A stretch of DNA of 64,000 nucleotides from Methylobacterium sp. (GTDB lineage Bacteria; Pseudomonadota; Alphaproteobacteria; Rhizobiales; Beijerinckiaceae), in the NCBI GenBank assembly GCA_013823325.1, contig PNLY01000011.1:26810-90809 (forward strand), given 5' to 3'. The notes under the pieces were generated by a model. That model saw nothing but the letters and a program-made list of their open reading frames with translations, was not told where the DNA came from and did not search any database. Position 1 is the stretch's first letter. Each line of letters begins with the position of its first letter. Shown here one piece after another: positions 25,716 to 34,530 of this stretch. The position numbers were made by a program, and so were the translations under genes.

Positions 25716-26743
25716 TGTCGCCTCGCCCCAACCCCCTCGACGGCTTCGTCGTCGATCCGGCCACTCTTCGCTATGTCGGCGAAGGCCTGCAGCGGCCGGA
25801 ATGCATCCTCGCCGAGCGCGACGGCTCGCTCTGGAGCGCCGATGCGCGCGGCGGCGTCGTCCATATCCGGCCCGACGGCACGCAGCAGCTGATCACGCAG
25901 ACGGCGAGCCGCGGCTTTGCCGAAGCCCCCGACGAGGAGGCGCGCTTCGTCTCCGGCACCTTGCCGAACGGCCTCGCCTTCGCCCGCAATGGCGACGTGC
26001 TGATCTCGAATTTCGGCACCGACCGGCTGGAGGTGATGACCCGCTCGGGCGAGACACGCGTGCTGGTCGATACGATCGACGGGCAGCCGATCGGCAAGGT
26101 CAATTTCGTGCTGCGCGACAGCAAGGACCGGATCTGGCTGACGATCTCGACCCGGACCAGGAACTGGATGCGGGCGATGAGCCCCAATGTCCGCGACGGC
26201 CATGTTGCGCTCTATGATGGCGGACGCCTGCGCATCGTCGCTGATGGCTTCGCCTTCACCAACGAGATCCGTCTCGATGCCAATGAGGAATGGCTCTACG
26301 TCGCCGAGACCTGCGCCTGCCGGGTGACGCGATTGCGGGTCCAGCCCGATGGCAGCCTGACCGATCGCGAGATCTTCGGCCCGAGCGACCATGGCGCCTT
26401 CATCGACGGCATCGCCTTCGACGCCCATGGCAATCTCTGGGGCACGCATGTGATGCTCGACCGGATCTTCGCGCTCACGCCCGAAGGCGATCTGCGCATC
26501 CTGCTCGACGACGATCGCGGCAGCGCAGCCGGCAAGGCTCTGATGGCGGCCTTTGCTCGCGACGAGGCGACGCCGGAACTGATGCTCGCCTGTGGCGGCA
26601 CGATCGCGCCCTGGTTCGCCAGCATCACCTTCGGCGGCCCCGATCTCAACACCGCCTATATCGGCAGCCTGCGCGGCAGCCGCATCCCCTCTTTCAGATC
26701 ACCGGCCGCCGGCCTGCCGATGGCGCACTGGCACGACCGCTAG
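25715..26743 (+). CDS. SMP-30/gluconolactonase/LRE family protein
   Basis: A 342-residue six-bladed beta-propeller of the SMP-30 family, which hydrolyses lactones with one divalent metal. Family-like stretches are LQRPECILAERDGSLWSAD (metal-site Glu near the N-terminus), LPNGLAFARNGDVLISNFG, AFTNEIRLDANEEWLYVAET (Asn and Asp ligands) and IDGIAFDAHGNLWGTH. No signal peptide, so cytoplasmic. The start overlaps the BKACE stop by one base (TGATG). It probably opens a lactone intermediate in the same pathway as the cyclase and BKACE enzymes. Confidence 0.85.
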   Translation: MSPRPNPLDGFVVDPATLRYVGEGLQRPECILAERDGSLWSADARGGVVHIRPDGTQQLITQTASRGFAEAPDEEARFVSGTLPNGLAFARNGDVLISNFGTDRLEVMTRSGETRVLVDTIDGQPIGKVNFVLRDSKDRIWLTISTRTRNWMRAMSPNVRDGHVALYDGGRLRIVADGFAFTNEIRLDANEEWLYVAETCACRVTRLRVQPDGSLTDREIFGPSDHGAFIDGIAFDAHGNLWGTHVMLDRIFALTPEGDLRILLDDDRGSAAGKALMAAFARDEATPELMLACGGTIAPWFASITFGGPDLNTAYIGSLRGSRIPSFRSPAAGLPMAHWHDR

Positions 26744-26774
26744 CAACGACGAAAACACCATGGGAGGAATTCAC

Positions 26775-27983
26775 ATGAAGGGTCTAGTCTCGGCGCTCGC
26801 CATCGCCACCGCGTTGCTCGGCGCCCTGCCGGCCGCAGCCGAAATCTCGGACGGCGCCGTCAAGATCGGCGTGCTGACCGACATGTCCGGCGTCTACTCC
26901 GACATCACCGGCAAGGGCTCGATCACCGCCGCCCGCATGGCAGTCGAGGACTGCCTGAAGGCCGAATGCCAGGGCATGAAGATCGAGGTCGTCTCGGCCG
27001 ATCACCAGAACAAGGCCGATGTCGGCTCGGCGATCGCGCGCGAATGGATCGACAGGCAGGGCGTCGACGTCCTCGCCGACATGTCGAACGCCTCGCTGCA
27101 GCTCGCCATCCCGCCGCTGCTGAAGGACAAGAACCGCGTCGGCCTCTTCCCCGGTGGCACCGCGCGACTGACCGGCGATGCCTGTCAGCCCGACCATGTC
27201 GTCCAGTGGATGTGGGACACCTATGTCCAGGTTGCAGGGATCGCCAACCACCTGACCAAGCCCGGCACAAAATGGTATCTGGTCACCGCCGATTACGCGC
27301 TCGGCCACCAGCTCGAAGCCGACGCCAAGACCCTCGTCACCGCCAAGGGTGGGAGCTATGTCGGCTCGGTCCGGCACGCCTTCCCGGCGGTCGATCTGTC
27401 CTCGCAGCTCCTGACGGCGCAGGGCTCGGGCGCCGACCTGATCGCACTCGCCAATGCCGGGGGCGACACCGTCGCCGGGATCAAGACGGCGCGCGATTTC
27501 GGCATCGGCCAGGACAAGCAGAAGCTGGTCGCCTTCTTCCTGACCGCGATGGACGTGAAGAGCGTCGGCCTCGCCTCGGCCCAGGGCACGATCCTGACCG
27601 AGGGCTTCTACTGGAACATCGACGAGCGTACCCGCGCCTTCTCGGAGCGCTTCAAGACGGCGCATGGCGCGGTGCCCTCGGCGATCCAGGCCGGCGTCTA
27701 TTCCTCGGTCCGTCACTATCTCAAGGCGGTCGCTGCGGCGAAGTCTGACGAGGCCAAGACGGTGATCGCCAAGATGCGCGAATTGCCGATCGAGGACGAC
27801 GTTGTCCGCAACGCCAAGCTGCGCGAGGACGGCCGCATGGTGCACGACTTCTACGTCTTCCAGGTCAAGAAGCCGGCGGAATCGAAGGGCGAATGGGACC
27901 TCTACGACCTCGTCGCCACGATCCCCGGCGACCAGGCCTTCCGCCCGCTCGCCCAGAGCGCCTGTCCGGCGATCAAGAAGTAG
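26775..27983 (+). CDS. Branched-chain amino acid-type ABC substrate-binding protein, without permease genes
   Basis: A 402-residue periplasmic binding protein of the Leu/Ile/Val type (Peripla_BP_6). The signal peptide is MKGLVSALAIATALLGALPAAA, and the mature part starts with IKIGVLTD-like sequence (VKIGVLTDMSGVYSD). GGGAGGA precedes the ATG. It closes the cyclase-BKACE-SMP30 operon after a 31-base gap. No LivHMGF permease or ATPase genes lie here, so it must use a transporter encoded elsewhere or act as a sensor. Related lone binding proteins in aromatic-acid operons bind aromatic compounds, so the ligand need not be an amino acid. Confidence 0.88.
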   Translation: MKGLVSALAIATALLGALPAAAEISDGAVKIGVLTDMSGVYSDITGKGSITAARMAVEDCLKAECQGMKIEVVSADHQNKADVGSAIAREWIDRQGVDVLADMSNASLQLAIPPLLKDKNRVGLFPGGTARLTGDACQPDHVVQWMWDTYVQVAGIANHLTKPGTKWYLVTADYALGHQLEADAKTLVTAKGGSYVGSVRHAFPAVDLSSQLLTAQGSGADLIALANAGGDTVAGIKTARDFGIGQDKQKLVAFFLTAMDVKSVGLASAQGTILTEGFYWNIDERTRAFSERFKTAHGAVPSAIQAGVYSSVRHYLKAVAAAKSDEAKTVIAKMRELPIEDDVVRNAKLREDGRMVHDFYVFQVKKPAESKGEWDLYDLVATIPGDQAFRPLAQSACPAIKK

Positions 27984-27993
27984 CCGCACGTTC

Positions 27994-28743
27994 TCAGGCG
28001 ACGCGGCGCAGCTCCTCCTGGGTCACGCCGAGGCTGCTCAGCAACTCGCTGCGCACCTCGGCGAAGCGGCGCTGCCGTGGCCCCGCCTCGGCCGGCAGCT
28101 CGACCTTGAGATCGACGATGAAGCGGCCCTGATCGAGCACCAGCACGCGCTGGGCGAGATGGATCGCTTCGTCAACGTCATGGGTGACGAGCAGCACCGC
28201 CGGGCGATGGCGGGCGCAGAGATCGAGCAAGAGCGCCTGCATGCGTAGGCGGGTCAGCGCATCGAGCGCGCCGAAAGGCTCGTCGAGCAGCAGCAGCTCC
28301 GGCTCGCGCACCAGCGAGCGGGCCAGCGCCGCGCGCTGCTGCTCGCCGCCGGAGAGCTGCATCGGCCAGGCCCGCGCCCGCGCCGTCAGCTCGACCTCGG
28401 CGAGGGCGTGCAGGGCGCGCTCGCGCGGCGTTTGCCCCTTTAGCCCGAGCGAGACATTGTCGACGACGCTCTTCCAGGGCAGCAGGCGCGCATCCTGGAA
28501 GACGACCGAGACCGCGTCGGGTGTGCCGAGCCGGCCGGAGCCGGGCACGCCATGGTCGAGCCCGGCGAGCGCCCGCAGGAAGGTGCTCTTGCCGGAGCCG
28601 GAGCGACCGAGCAAAGCGACGAACTCGCCGCGGCCGATGTCGAGGTCGACACCGTCGATGATGGTGCGCTCGCCATAGCGGCGGGTGAGGCCGCGGACTT
28701 CGACGACCGGCGGCTGGTTCAGTCGGCCAGAATCTTGCGCCAT
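27994..28743 (-). CDS. ABC transporter ATP-binding protein, nitrate/sulfonate/taurine type
   Basis: A 249-residue ATPase of the SsuB/TauB type. Walker A is GRSGSGKST near residues 46-54, the Q-loop is in VVFQDARLLPW, the signature is LSGGEQQRAALAR, Walker B is LLLLDEPFGALD and the switch His is in VTHDVDEA. The ATG at 28743 lies inside the end of the permease gene (25-base overlap), so the two are coupled. It powers import with the permease and binding protein encoded upstream on the same strand. Substrate unproven; the context with a flavin monooxygenase suggests a sulfonate or related sulfur source. Confidence 0.9.
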   Translation of the reverse strand: MAQDSGRLNQPPVVEVRGLTRRYGERTIIDGVDLDIGRGEFVALLGRSGSGKSTFLRALAGLDHGVPGSGRLGTPDAVSVVFQDARLLPWKSVVDNVSLGLKGQTPRERALHALAEVELTARARAWPMQLSGGEQQRAALARSLVREPELLLLDEPFGALDALTRLRMQALLLDLCARHRPAVLLVTHDVDEAIHLAQRVLVLDQGRFIVDLKVELPAEAGPRQRRFAEVRSELLSSLGVTQEELRRVA

Positions 28744-29603
28744 GGCAGAGCCTTTCGGGTGATGAAGCGGACGAGCCAATCCGAGCTCAGGCCGAGCGCG
28801 GCATAGACGGCGAGGCAGAGGATGATGACCTCGGTCTGGCCATAGGTGCGGGCGAGATTGATCATGTAGCCGAGGCCGGAGGTGGCGTTGACCTGCTCGA
28901 CCACGACGAGGGCGAGCCAGGAATAGGTGACGCCGAAGCGCAGGCCGAGCAGGAAGCCGGGCAGCGCCGCCGGCAGCACGACATGGCGCAGGAACTGGCC
29001 GTTGCTGAGGTCCAGCGTTTCGGCCAGCTCAATGAAGCGGGCATCGGTCGAGCGCAGGCCGTCATGGGTCTGGATATAGATCGGCGCGAAGGTGATCAGC
29101 GCGATCGTCAGCACCTTCATGCCCTCGCCGATGCCGAACCAGAGCATCAGCAGCGGGATCAGCGCCAGCGCCGGAATGGCGCGCTTGATCTGGATCGGGC
29201 CGTCGACGAGGTATTCGCCGATTCGGCTGAGGCCGGCGATGACGCCGAGCAAGGCGCCGGCGACGATGCCCCAGAACAGCCCCCAGAAGGAGCGCTGGAA
29301 CGAGGTCCAGAGGTTTTCCTGCAGGCGTCCGTCCTGGATCAGCTCCCAGCCGGTGGTCGCCACCGTCCAGGGCGCCGAGAGGATGCGGTCGTCGATGAAG
29401 CCGGTCGCGGAGCCGATGCTCCAGAGGATCAGCAGCAAAGCGGGGCCGAGCGCGGCGCCATAGGGGATCGGACGGCCAGGGCCGAGCTTGCGCCGGCGGC
29501 GCGGCGTCTCGGCGGTGGCAGCAGGCTGGCTGCGGGCGAAGTTGAGCCAGGCGGGATCGACGGCGCCCTGCCCGCCGGTGAGCGAGAGATCGGCCATGCT
29601 CAT
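28719..29603 (-). CDS. ABC transporter permease, nitrate/sulfonate/taurine type
   Basis: A 294-residue BPD_transp_1 permease with about six membrane helices starting at PYGAALGPALLLILW. The ATPase-docking EAA-type loop is visible as ELAETLDLSNGQFLRHVVLPAALPG. The N-terminus has a long polar stretch of about 45 residues before the first helix. The start ATG overlaps the binding-protein stop (ATGA), and its 3' end overlaps the ATPase start. It probably forms the channel for a sulfonate-like substrate. Confidence 0.89.
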   Translation of the reverse strand: MSMADLSLTGGQGAVDPAWLNFARSQPAATAETPRRRRKLGPGRPIPYGAALGPALLLILWSIGSATGFIDDRILSAPWTVATTGWELIQDGRLQENLWTSFQRSFWGLFWGIVAGALLGVIAGLSRIGEYLVDGPIQIKRAIPALALIPLLMLWFGIGEGMKVLTIALITFAPIYIQTHDGLRSTDARFIELAETLDLSNGQFLRHVVLPAALPGFLLGLRFGVTYSWLALVVVEQVNATSGLGYMINLARTYGQTEVIILCLAVYAALGLSSDWLVRFITRKALPWRKILAD

Positions 29604-30613
29604 TCTCCCTGATAGGCCGCGCCGGCGACCTGCTCGAAGCGCCGGTCGAACAGCGTGGCCGCCTTGAGCACCGGTTTCTTCAGCTCGGCGGCGAGGAGGT
29701 CGATCGTCTCCTGCTGGCGCTCGATCGCCCCGTTCCAGTCGAGCGGCACATCGGGGTCGCCGTTCGATTCGACCAGGAAGCGGCCGGAATCGGCCTTCAA
29801 CCCCTGGTCCTTGACGTAGTAGCCCTTGATCCACTCCTCGGGATGGGTCTCGACCCATTTCGTGGCGCGGCCCCAGGCCTGGACATAGGCACGAACCGCC
29901 GCCGCCTTGCCGGGGTCCTCCAGCGAGGATTTCACCACATAGAGATAGGCGGGATCGTCGCGCAGGCCGTGTGGCAGCGCCCTGGCGCCGTCGCGCTCGT
30001 AGTTCTGGACGAAGCGCTGCTTGTTCGCCTCGGCGATCGGCGCGGCGTCGACGAGCTTGCTGGCGAGCGCGTTGACATAGGCATCGCCGACACTCGGCAG
30101 TTCGACGAGCTGGACTTCGTCATGCCGGAGGCCCAGCTTCTTCAGCACGCGCAGCACCAGCGCGCCCTGGGCCTGGCCGGGGCTGAAGGCGATCTTGCGG
30201 CCCTTGATGTCCGCGAGCTTGGCGATGCCCGAGCCGGGCGCCGTGGCGATCACATAGATCGGATGGCCGACGGGGTCGCGCCGGAACTTGGCGGCGACGA
30301 TCCGGACGTCGAGGCCGGTCCATTGCGCATGGATCGGCGGGATGTCGGCGACGGCGCCGATATCGAGCGCCTTGGCCCGGAAGGCTTCGATCGTCTGCGG
30401 ACCGCCGGAGATGTTGGCCCATTCGACCTTGAAGGGCAGCTTGGCGAGTTCTCCCGACAGGGCGAGCGCGACCCTGGTCTGCGGATCGCCGATCACCAAG
30501 GTCGTGCCCGGAGGAATGCGGTCGGGGATCGGCGCGCTGTCCGGCAGGGGCTGGGCTATGGCTGGGCCGGCCAGCAGGGCGGCTGCAAGGGGCAGGAGAT
30601 AGGTCAGCTTCAT
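29600..30613 (-). CDS. ABC substrate-binding protein, aliphatic sulfonate (SsuA) type
   Basis: A 337-residue periplasmic protein with signal peptide MKLTYLLPLAAALLAGPAIA, cleaved before QPLPD. The mature chain has the NMT1/THI5-like fold of SsuA/TauA proteins (TLVIGDPQTRVALALSGELA, then GAVADIPPIHAQWTGLDVRIVA, ADIKGRKIAFSPGQ). First gene of the ABC operon; the order binding protein-permease-ATPase matches ssu/tau systems. The LLM monooxygenase gene lies upstream on the same strand after about 90 bases and may share the transcript. The ligand cannot be read from sequence. Confidence 0.88.
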   Translation of the reverse strand: MKLTYLLPLAAALLAGPAIAQPLPDSAPIPDRIPPGTTLVIGDPQTRVALALSGELAKLPFKVEWANISGGPQTIEAFRAKALDIGAVADIPPIHAQWTGLDVRIVAAKFRRDPVGHPIYVIATAPGSGIAKLADIKGRKIAFSPGQAQGALVLRVLKKLGLRHDEVQLVELPSVGDAYVNALASKLVDAAPIAEANKQRFVQNYERDGARALPHGLRDDPAYLYVVKSSLEDPGKAAAVRAYVQAWGRATKWVETHPEEWIKGYYVKDQGLKADSGRFLVESNGDPDVPLDWNGAIERQQETIDLLAAELKKPVLKAATLFDRRFEQVAGAAYQGE

Positions 30614-30701
30614 CTGATATCCTCTGGGCATGCGTCATCGCTGGCGGGCGAGGCCCGCGCCGCGTCGGGCATTGGGAAGGGGGGCAGGGACGCCAGGCGC
30701 C

Positions 30702-32048
30702 TCAGGCGCTCTTGCGCCGGGCCTCGGCATAACCGCTGTCAGGCCGCGGCAGTCCGAAATGGTCGCGCAATGTCGTGCCGGAGTACTCCTGCCGGAACAG
30801 GTCGCGCTTGCGCAGGATCGGCACGACCTCGGCGACGAAATGGTCGAAGCCGCCGGTGAGATAGGGCGGCATGACGTTGAAGCCGTCTGCTGCGCCCTGC
30901 TCGAACCAGCTCTGGATCTCGTTCGCGACATGCTCGGGCGTGCCGACGACGACGCGATGGCCGCGCGCGCCGGCAAGGCGCCGGATCAACTGGCGGATGG
31001 TCGGGTTCTCGCGGTCGACGATGTCGACGACGAGCTGGAAGCGGCTCGCCAGCCCCTTCGGCCCGTTGATGTCGATGATGTGGCGGGGCACGGGCCCGTC
31101 GAGATCATAGCCGCTGAGGTCGACGCCGATCAGGCGCTTGAGCTGGTCGAGCGAGGCGGCGGGCTGGATCAGATCGTCGATCTCCTCCTCCAGCCGCTTC
31201 GCCTCGGCCTGCGTCGAGCCGAGGAAGGGACTGATCCCCGGCAGGATGCGCAGGTGCTCCGGCCGGCGGCCGAGAGCGGCAGCGCGCGCCTTGATGTCGG
31301 AATAGAACTCCTGCGCGCTTTGCAGCGTCTGGTGCGCGGTGAAGATCGCCTCGGCGAACTGGGCCGCGAAGGAGCGGCCATCCTCCGACGACCCGGCCTG
31401 GACATAGACCGGCCGTCCCTGCGGCGAGCGCGAAATGTTGAGGGGACCACGGACGCGGTAATGCTTGCCGACATGGTCGATGCGATGGACCTTGTCGGCG
31501 TCGGCGAAGACGCCGCTCCGGGGATCGGCGAGGAGGGCGTCGTCCTCCCAGCTGTCCCAGAGCCTGGTGACGACATCGAGGAATTCGCGGGCCTTCTCAT
31601 AGCGTTCGCCATGCGGTGGATGCTCGGGCAGCCCGAAATTTTGGGCGGCCCCGGCATCGCTTGTCGTGACGATGTTCCAGCCGGCGCGGCCGCCGCTGAT
31701 ATGGTCGAGCGAGGCGAAGAGGCGGGCGAGGTTGTAGGGCTCGTTATAGGTGGTCGAGGCCGTGCCGATCAGACCGATCTTTTCGGTCGCCGCTGCGATC
31801 GCGGTCAGCCAGGTCACCGGCTCCAGGCGAACGCGGGAGGAATACCGGACATTCTCCGCCAAAGACGGCCCGTCGGCGAGGAAGACCGCATCGAACTTCG
31901 CGGCCTCTGCCTTCCGCGCCAGCTCCTGATAATAGCGGATGTCGAGTACCCGCTCCGGTTCCGACTCCCTGTAGCGCCAGGCGGCCTCGTGATGGCCGCC
32001 GGGATAGATGAACAGGTTGAGCGTGAGCTGGCGGCCGGCATTGGACAT
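30702..32048 (-). CDS. LLM-class FMN-dependent monooxygenase (NtaA/SnaA/DszA type)
   Basis: A 448-residue two-component flavin monooxygenase. The N-terminus (LTLNLFIYPGGHHEAAWR) and the segments FDAVFLADGP, IGLIGTASTTYNEPYNLAR and HISGGRAGWNIVTT are characteristic of the NtaA/DmoA/SnaA branch. Relatives oxidise nitrilotriacetate, dimethylsulfide or dibenzothiophene sulfone using FMNH2 from a separate reductase. No such reductase gene is in the window. Next to the sulfonate-type importer it probably frees sulfur or nitrogen from an imported organic molecule. The ATG at 32048 (MSNAGRQ) is chosen over an upstream in-frame start. Confidence 0.88.
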   Translation of the reverse strand: MSNAGRQLTLNLFIYPGGHHEAAWRYRESEPERVLDIRYYQELARKAEAAKFDAVFLADGPSLAENVRYSSRVRLEPVTWLTAIAAATEKIGLIGTASTTYNEPYNLARLFASLDHISGGRAGWNIVTTSDAGAAQNFGLPEHPPHGERYEKAREFLDVVTRLWDSWEDDALLADPRSGVFADADKVHRIDHVGKHYRVRGPLNISRSPQGRPVYVQAGSSEDGRSFAAQFAEAIFTAHQTLQSAQEFYSDIKARAAALGRRPEHLRILPGISPFLGSTQAEAKRLEEEIDDLIQPAASLDQLKRLIGVDLSGYDLDGPVPRHIIDINGPKGLASRFQLVVDIVDRENPTIRQLIRRLAGARGHRVVVGTPEHVANEIQSWFEQGAADGFNVMPPYLTGGFDHFVAEVVPILRKRDLFRQEYSGTTLRDHFGLPRPDSGYAEARRKSA

Positions 32049-32144
32049 CGCGCACCTCGCATCGAATGAATGATCTGAGGGCGTACGCAAGTAGCGTCCC
32101 CGTTCATTTACGATGGCGTTGGGTGACACATATGGTCAAGAGAA

Positions 32145-32468
32145 GTGTTTTTTAAAAAGAACGGTTTGCCCGGGAGATTATTATTCTGCCGTTATCCCAC
32201 TATCTGGGCGGAGCACTGGGCCCGGATTGGAACAAACAGTTTGAGTGCCATTGCTTTTATGGGATTATCATCCCTGACTGCGTCGGAAATTCAAAAGGAC
32301 CTTCCCATTGTGGACCCGTGCGCGCCAGAGAGGGCAGGGTGCACACGGCAAGGCATCGACCAATGGCTGCGCCTGGAAATGGGGCAGATCAAAATCTCCG
32401 GATGGGACGGGCTGCAGGTGACTTCGCTCAGGCATCCCGGCAGGATCACGCCGGTTAGGAGTTCTTGA
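32145..32468 (+). CDS. Hypothetical protein, 107 aa, coupled to a lipoprotein gene
   Basis: No family recognised. It starts with GTG (MFFKKNG...) behind a weak AAGAGA; the true start may lie further in. The middle has a hydrophobic stretch (LSAIAFMGLSSLTA) and the rest contains two Cys (VDPCAPERAGC). The main support is that its stop and the lipoprotein start overlap as TGATG (32466-32470), the usual sign of translational coupling. The DNA from about 32,100 to 32,300 is more AT-rich than the surroundings, which could mean recent acquisition or a decayed gene. Confidence 0.4.
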   Translation: MFFKKNGLPGRLLFCRYPTIWAEHWARIGTNSLSAIAFMGLSSLTASEIQKDLPIVDPCAPERAGCTRQGIDQWLRLEMGQIKISGWDGLQVTSLRHPGRITPVRSS

Positions 32469-32668
32469 TGACAAAATTCTTCGTGGCGGTGTGCTGCATG
32501 CTGTTGGCCGGTTGTGCCGCCACCGGCATGTCGGCGGGCGTCGATCCAATGCAAAGCGATGGATCGACCTATGTGCCGTCGAATGGCGCGGCGACCTACG
32601 TACCGTCAGCCGATGAGCGCCCGACCTCGACCTGCACCATGCGCGGACAGAGCGCCGTATGTCGGTGA
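32468..32668 (+). CDS. Small lipoprotein, 66 aa
   Basis: A clear lipoprotein signal: MTKFFVAVCCMLLAGC with lipobox LLAGC, so the mature protein starts at Cys16 and is lipid-anchored. The mature part is only about 50 residues, with the repeated phrase TYVPS (STYVPSNGA, ATYVPSADE) and two Cys near the end. AGGAG lies seven bases before the ATG. The start overlaps the stop of the preceding small gene. Function unknown; short lipoproteins of this kind are common in Rhizobiales envelopes. Confidence 0.68.
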   Translation: MTKFFVAVCCMLLAGCAATGMSAGVDPMQSDGSTYVPSNGAATYVPSADERPTSTCTMRGQSAVCR

Positions 32669-32739
32669 GCGCACGGTAGCGACCGCCTCCGTGAAAGATG
32701 TTGCTGGCCGACTGGCAACGAAGCCCGGCGCGGAACAGC

Positions 32740-32780
32740 GCAAAACAAAACAGAAGAACCGGCCGCGATCGGGGCCGGTT
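32740..32780 (-). terminator. Probable terminator after tRNA-Ala
   Basis: On the minus strand AACCGGCC, an eight-base loop and GGCCGGTT are followed by a T-rich run (CTTCTGTTTTGTTTTG). It lies about 35 bases past the tRNA 3' end. Confidence 0.6.
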
Positions 32781-32813
32781 GTAGCTTCATGCAACGATCG
32801 ATGAAAAGAGATT

Positions 32814-32889
<76 letters not shown>

Positions 32890-33078
32890 ACTTGGCCGGC
32901 CTTCTTGGGGAAAGGCCGGGAAATCGTCGCTGACCGAAGGCTCTTTCGAGGCGGTCCGCGCTCGTCGCCGCAGCGACGAAGCGCTCTATAGGCAAGCTTG
33001 CGCCAAGACACAAGCACTGATGTCACGTTATCGTCGCGCTTTTTTCAGGAGCGCGATCTGACGCGATTTTGGCGCCGC

Positions 33079-33480
33079 TCAGGCGTCCTCGTCACCCTCG
33101 ATGTCGCCATCGATCAGGTCGGAGACATCGTCGTCGCCTTCCTCGTCCTCTTCCAGGAAAGTGTCGTCGTCATCGCCGGCGACGCCGTCATCCTCGATCT
33201 CGATATCGTCGTCGCTGGTGACCACCGGCTCCTTCTCGGCAGCCTCGGCATCGGCGTCGTCGAGCGAGACGAGCTCGACCGCGCCGTCGGCGACCTCCGT
33301 CTCGTCCTCGTCATCGGCCGGCTTGGGCGCCGGGGCGGCAGCCTTGGCCTGCGGCTCGAACAGCGAGCGCGGATAGGACTGGCCAGTATAGGGCGAGACG
33401 ATCGGATCCTTGTCGAGATCGTAGAATTTGCGGCCCGTGACCGGGCAAACGCGCTTGGTACCAAGTTCCGGTTTCGCCAC
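33079..33480 (-). CDS. TIGR02300 family protein (FYDLN acid domain)
   Basis: A 133-residue protein with the family signature in its first 40 residues (KRVCPVTGRKFYDLDKDP, then IVSPYTGQSYPR), where the single Cys and aromatic residues suggest a small metal-ribbon-like fold. The rest is a very acidic, low-complexity tail rich in Asp and Glu, presumably disordered. The family is nearly universal in Alphaproteobacteria and of unknown function, and commonly lies beside aroA-cmk-rpsA. Here it diverges from cmk, with aroA absent from the gap. Confidence 0.9.
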   Translation of the reverse strand: MAKPELGTKRVCPVTGRKFYDLDKDPIVSPYTGQSYPRSLFEPQAKAAAPAPKPADDEDETEVADGAVELVSLDDADAEAAEKEPVVTSDDDIEIEDDGVAGDDDDTFLEEDEEGDDDVSDLIDGDIEGDEDA

Positions 33481-33673
33481 GGCGTCGGACCTTCAAGTTC
33501 ATACAGGGTTCGTAAAAAGCAGGGGCGTCCGTTAGTCGGGCGAAGCGTCGCTGTCAAATATTGATTTGGCGGCGACGCGACCCGGCGACACCGGGTGCAA
33601 AACCGCTTCGCATCCGCGCGCCCCGTGCTTTAGAACTCAGCCTTCACCAGAGCACTGACGAAAGACGAGAATC

Positions 33674-34348
33674 GTGCCCGCAGCCCAGCCGATAGCCTCC
33701 TCCGCCAAGCAGGCCGATCGGCTCGTGATTGCCGTCGACGGGCCGGCGGCTTCCGGCAAGGGAACCTTGGCGCGCCGGCTCGCCGCCCATTACGGCCTGC
33801 CCTATCTCGACACCGGCCTGCTCTACCGCATGGTGGCCCGCACCATGCTCGATGCGGGCGAGCCGCTCGACGATGTGCAGGCCGCTGCGGCGAGCGCCGC
33901 GGGCTTCGACGATGCGGCAATCGACGAATCGCGGCTGCGCGGGCGCGAGATCGGCGAGGCAGCCTCGGTGGTGGCGGCGATCCCTGCCGTCAGGCGTGCC
34001 CTGATCGACCGGCAGCGCCGCTTCGCCGCGGCAGGAGAAGGCGCGGTGCTCGACGGGCGCGACATCGGCACGGTGATCTGCCCGGATGCGACCGTGAAGC
34101 TCTTCGTCACCGCGACGCCGGAGGTCCGCGCCGCGCGCCGGCACAAGGAACTGGCGGGGCGGGGCGAGGCCGCGACGCTGGATGGCATCCTGGCCGACAT
34201 CCGCCGGCGCGACGCCAGGGATTCCGGCAGGGGTGATGCGCCTCTCAAGGCGGCGGAGGATGCGGTTCAGCTCGACACCTCGGCGCTCGGCGTCGAGGAG
34301 GCCTTCCAGGCGGCCCTTGCCATCGTCGAGGATCGCCGGCGCGGATAG
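33674..34348 (+). CDS. cmk: Cytidylate kinase
   Basis: A 224-residue nucleoside monophosphate kinase that phosphorylates CMP and dCMP. The P-loop [17 protein letters not shown] is at about 20-37, followed by [13 protein letters not shown] and the LID-like region with [14 protein letters not shown]. The GTG at 33674 is the only sensible start, because an in-frame stop lies six codons upstream. In many relatives cmk lies between aroA and rpsA; here neither is adjacent, so the gene has moved or the operon has been split. Confidence 0.94.
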   Translation: MPAAQPIASSAKQADRLVIAVDGPAASGKGTLARRLAAHYGLPYLDTGLLYRMVARTMLDAGEPLDDVQAAAASAAGFDDAAIDESRLRGREIGEAASVVAAIPAVRRALIDRQRRFAAAGEGAVLDGRDIGTVICPDATVKLFVTATPEVRAARRHKELAGRGEAATLDGILADIRRRDARDSGRGDAPLKAAEDAVQLDTSALGVEEAFQAALAIVEDRRRG

Positions 34349-34530
34349 TCCTTCAGGGTACTGGCTTATCCAGGTCGATGCTCATTTTTCCGGCTTGAAC
34401 TCGCGTTTTCGTGCTTTGCGCGAATCGAAACCGGGCGCAGACTTCGACGACATTCGTTTGAAGCCTGCCTTCGTCCGAAACTCGGCCTCCTTTCGGCGTC
34501 ACGCTTCGACGACAGATGATGGAGGTTTCG

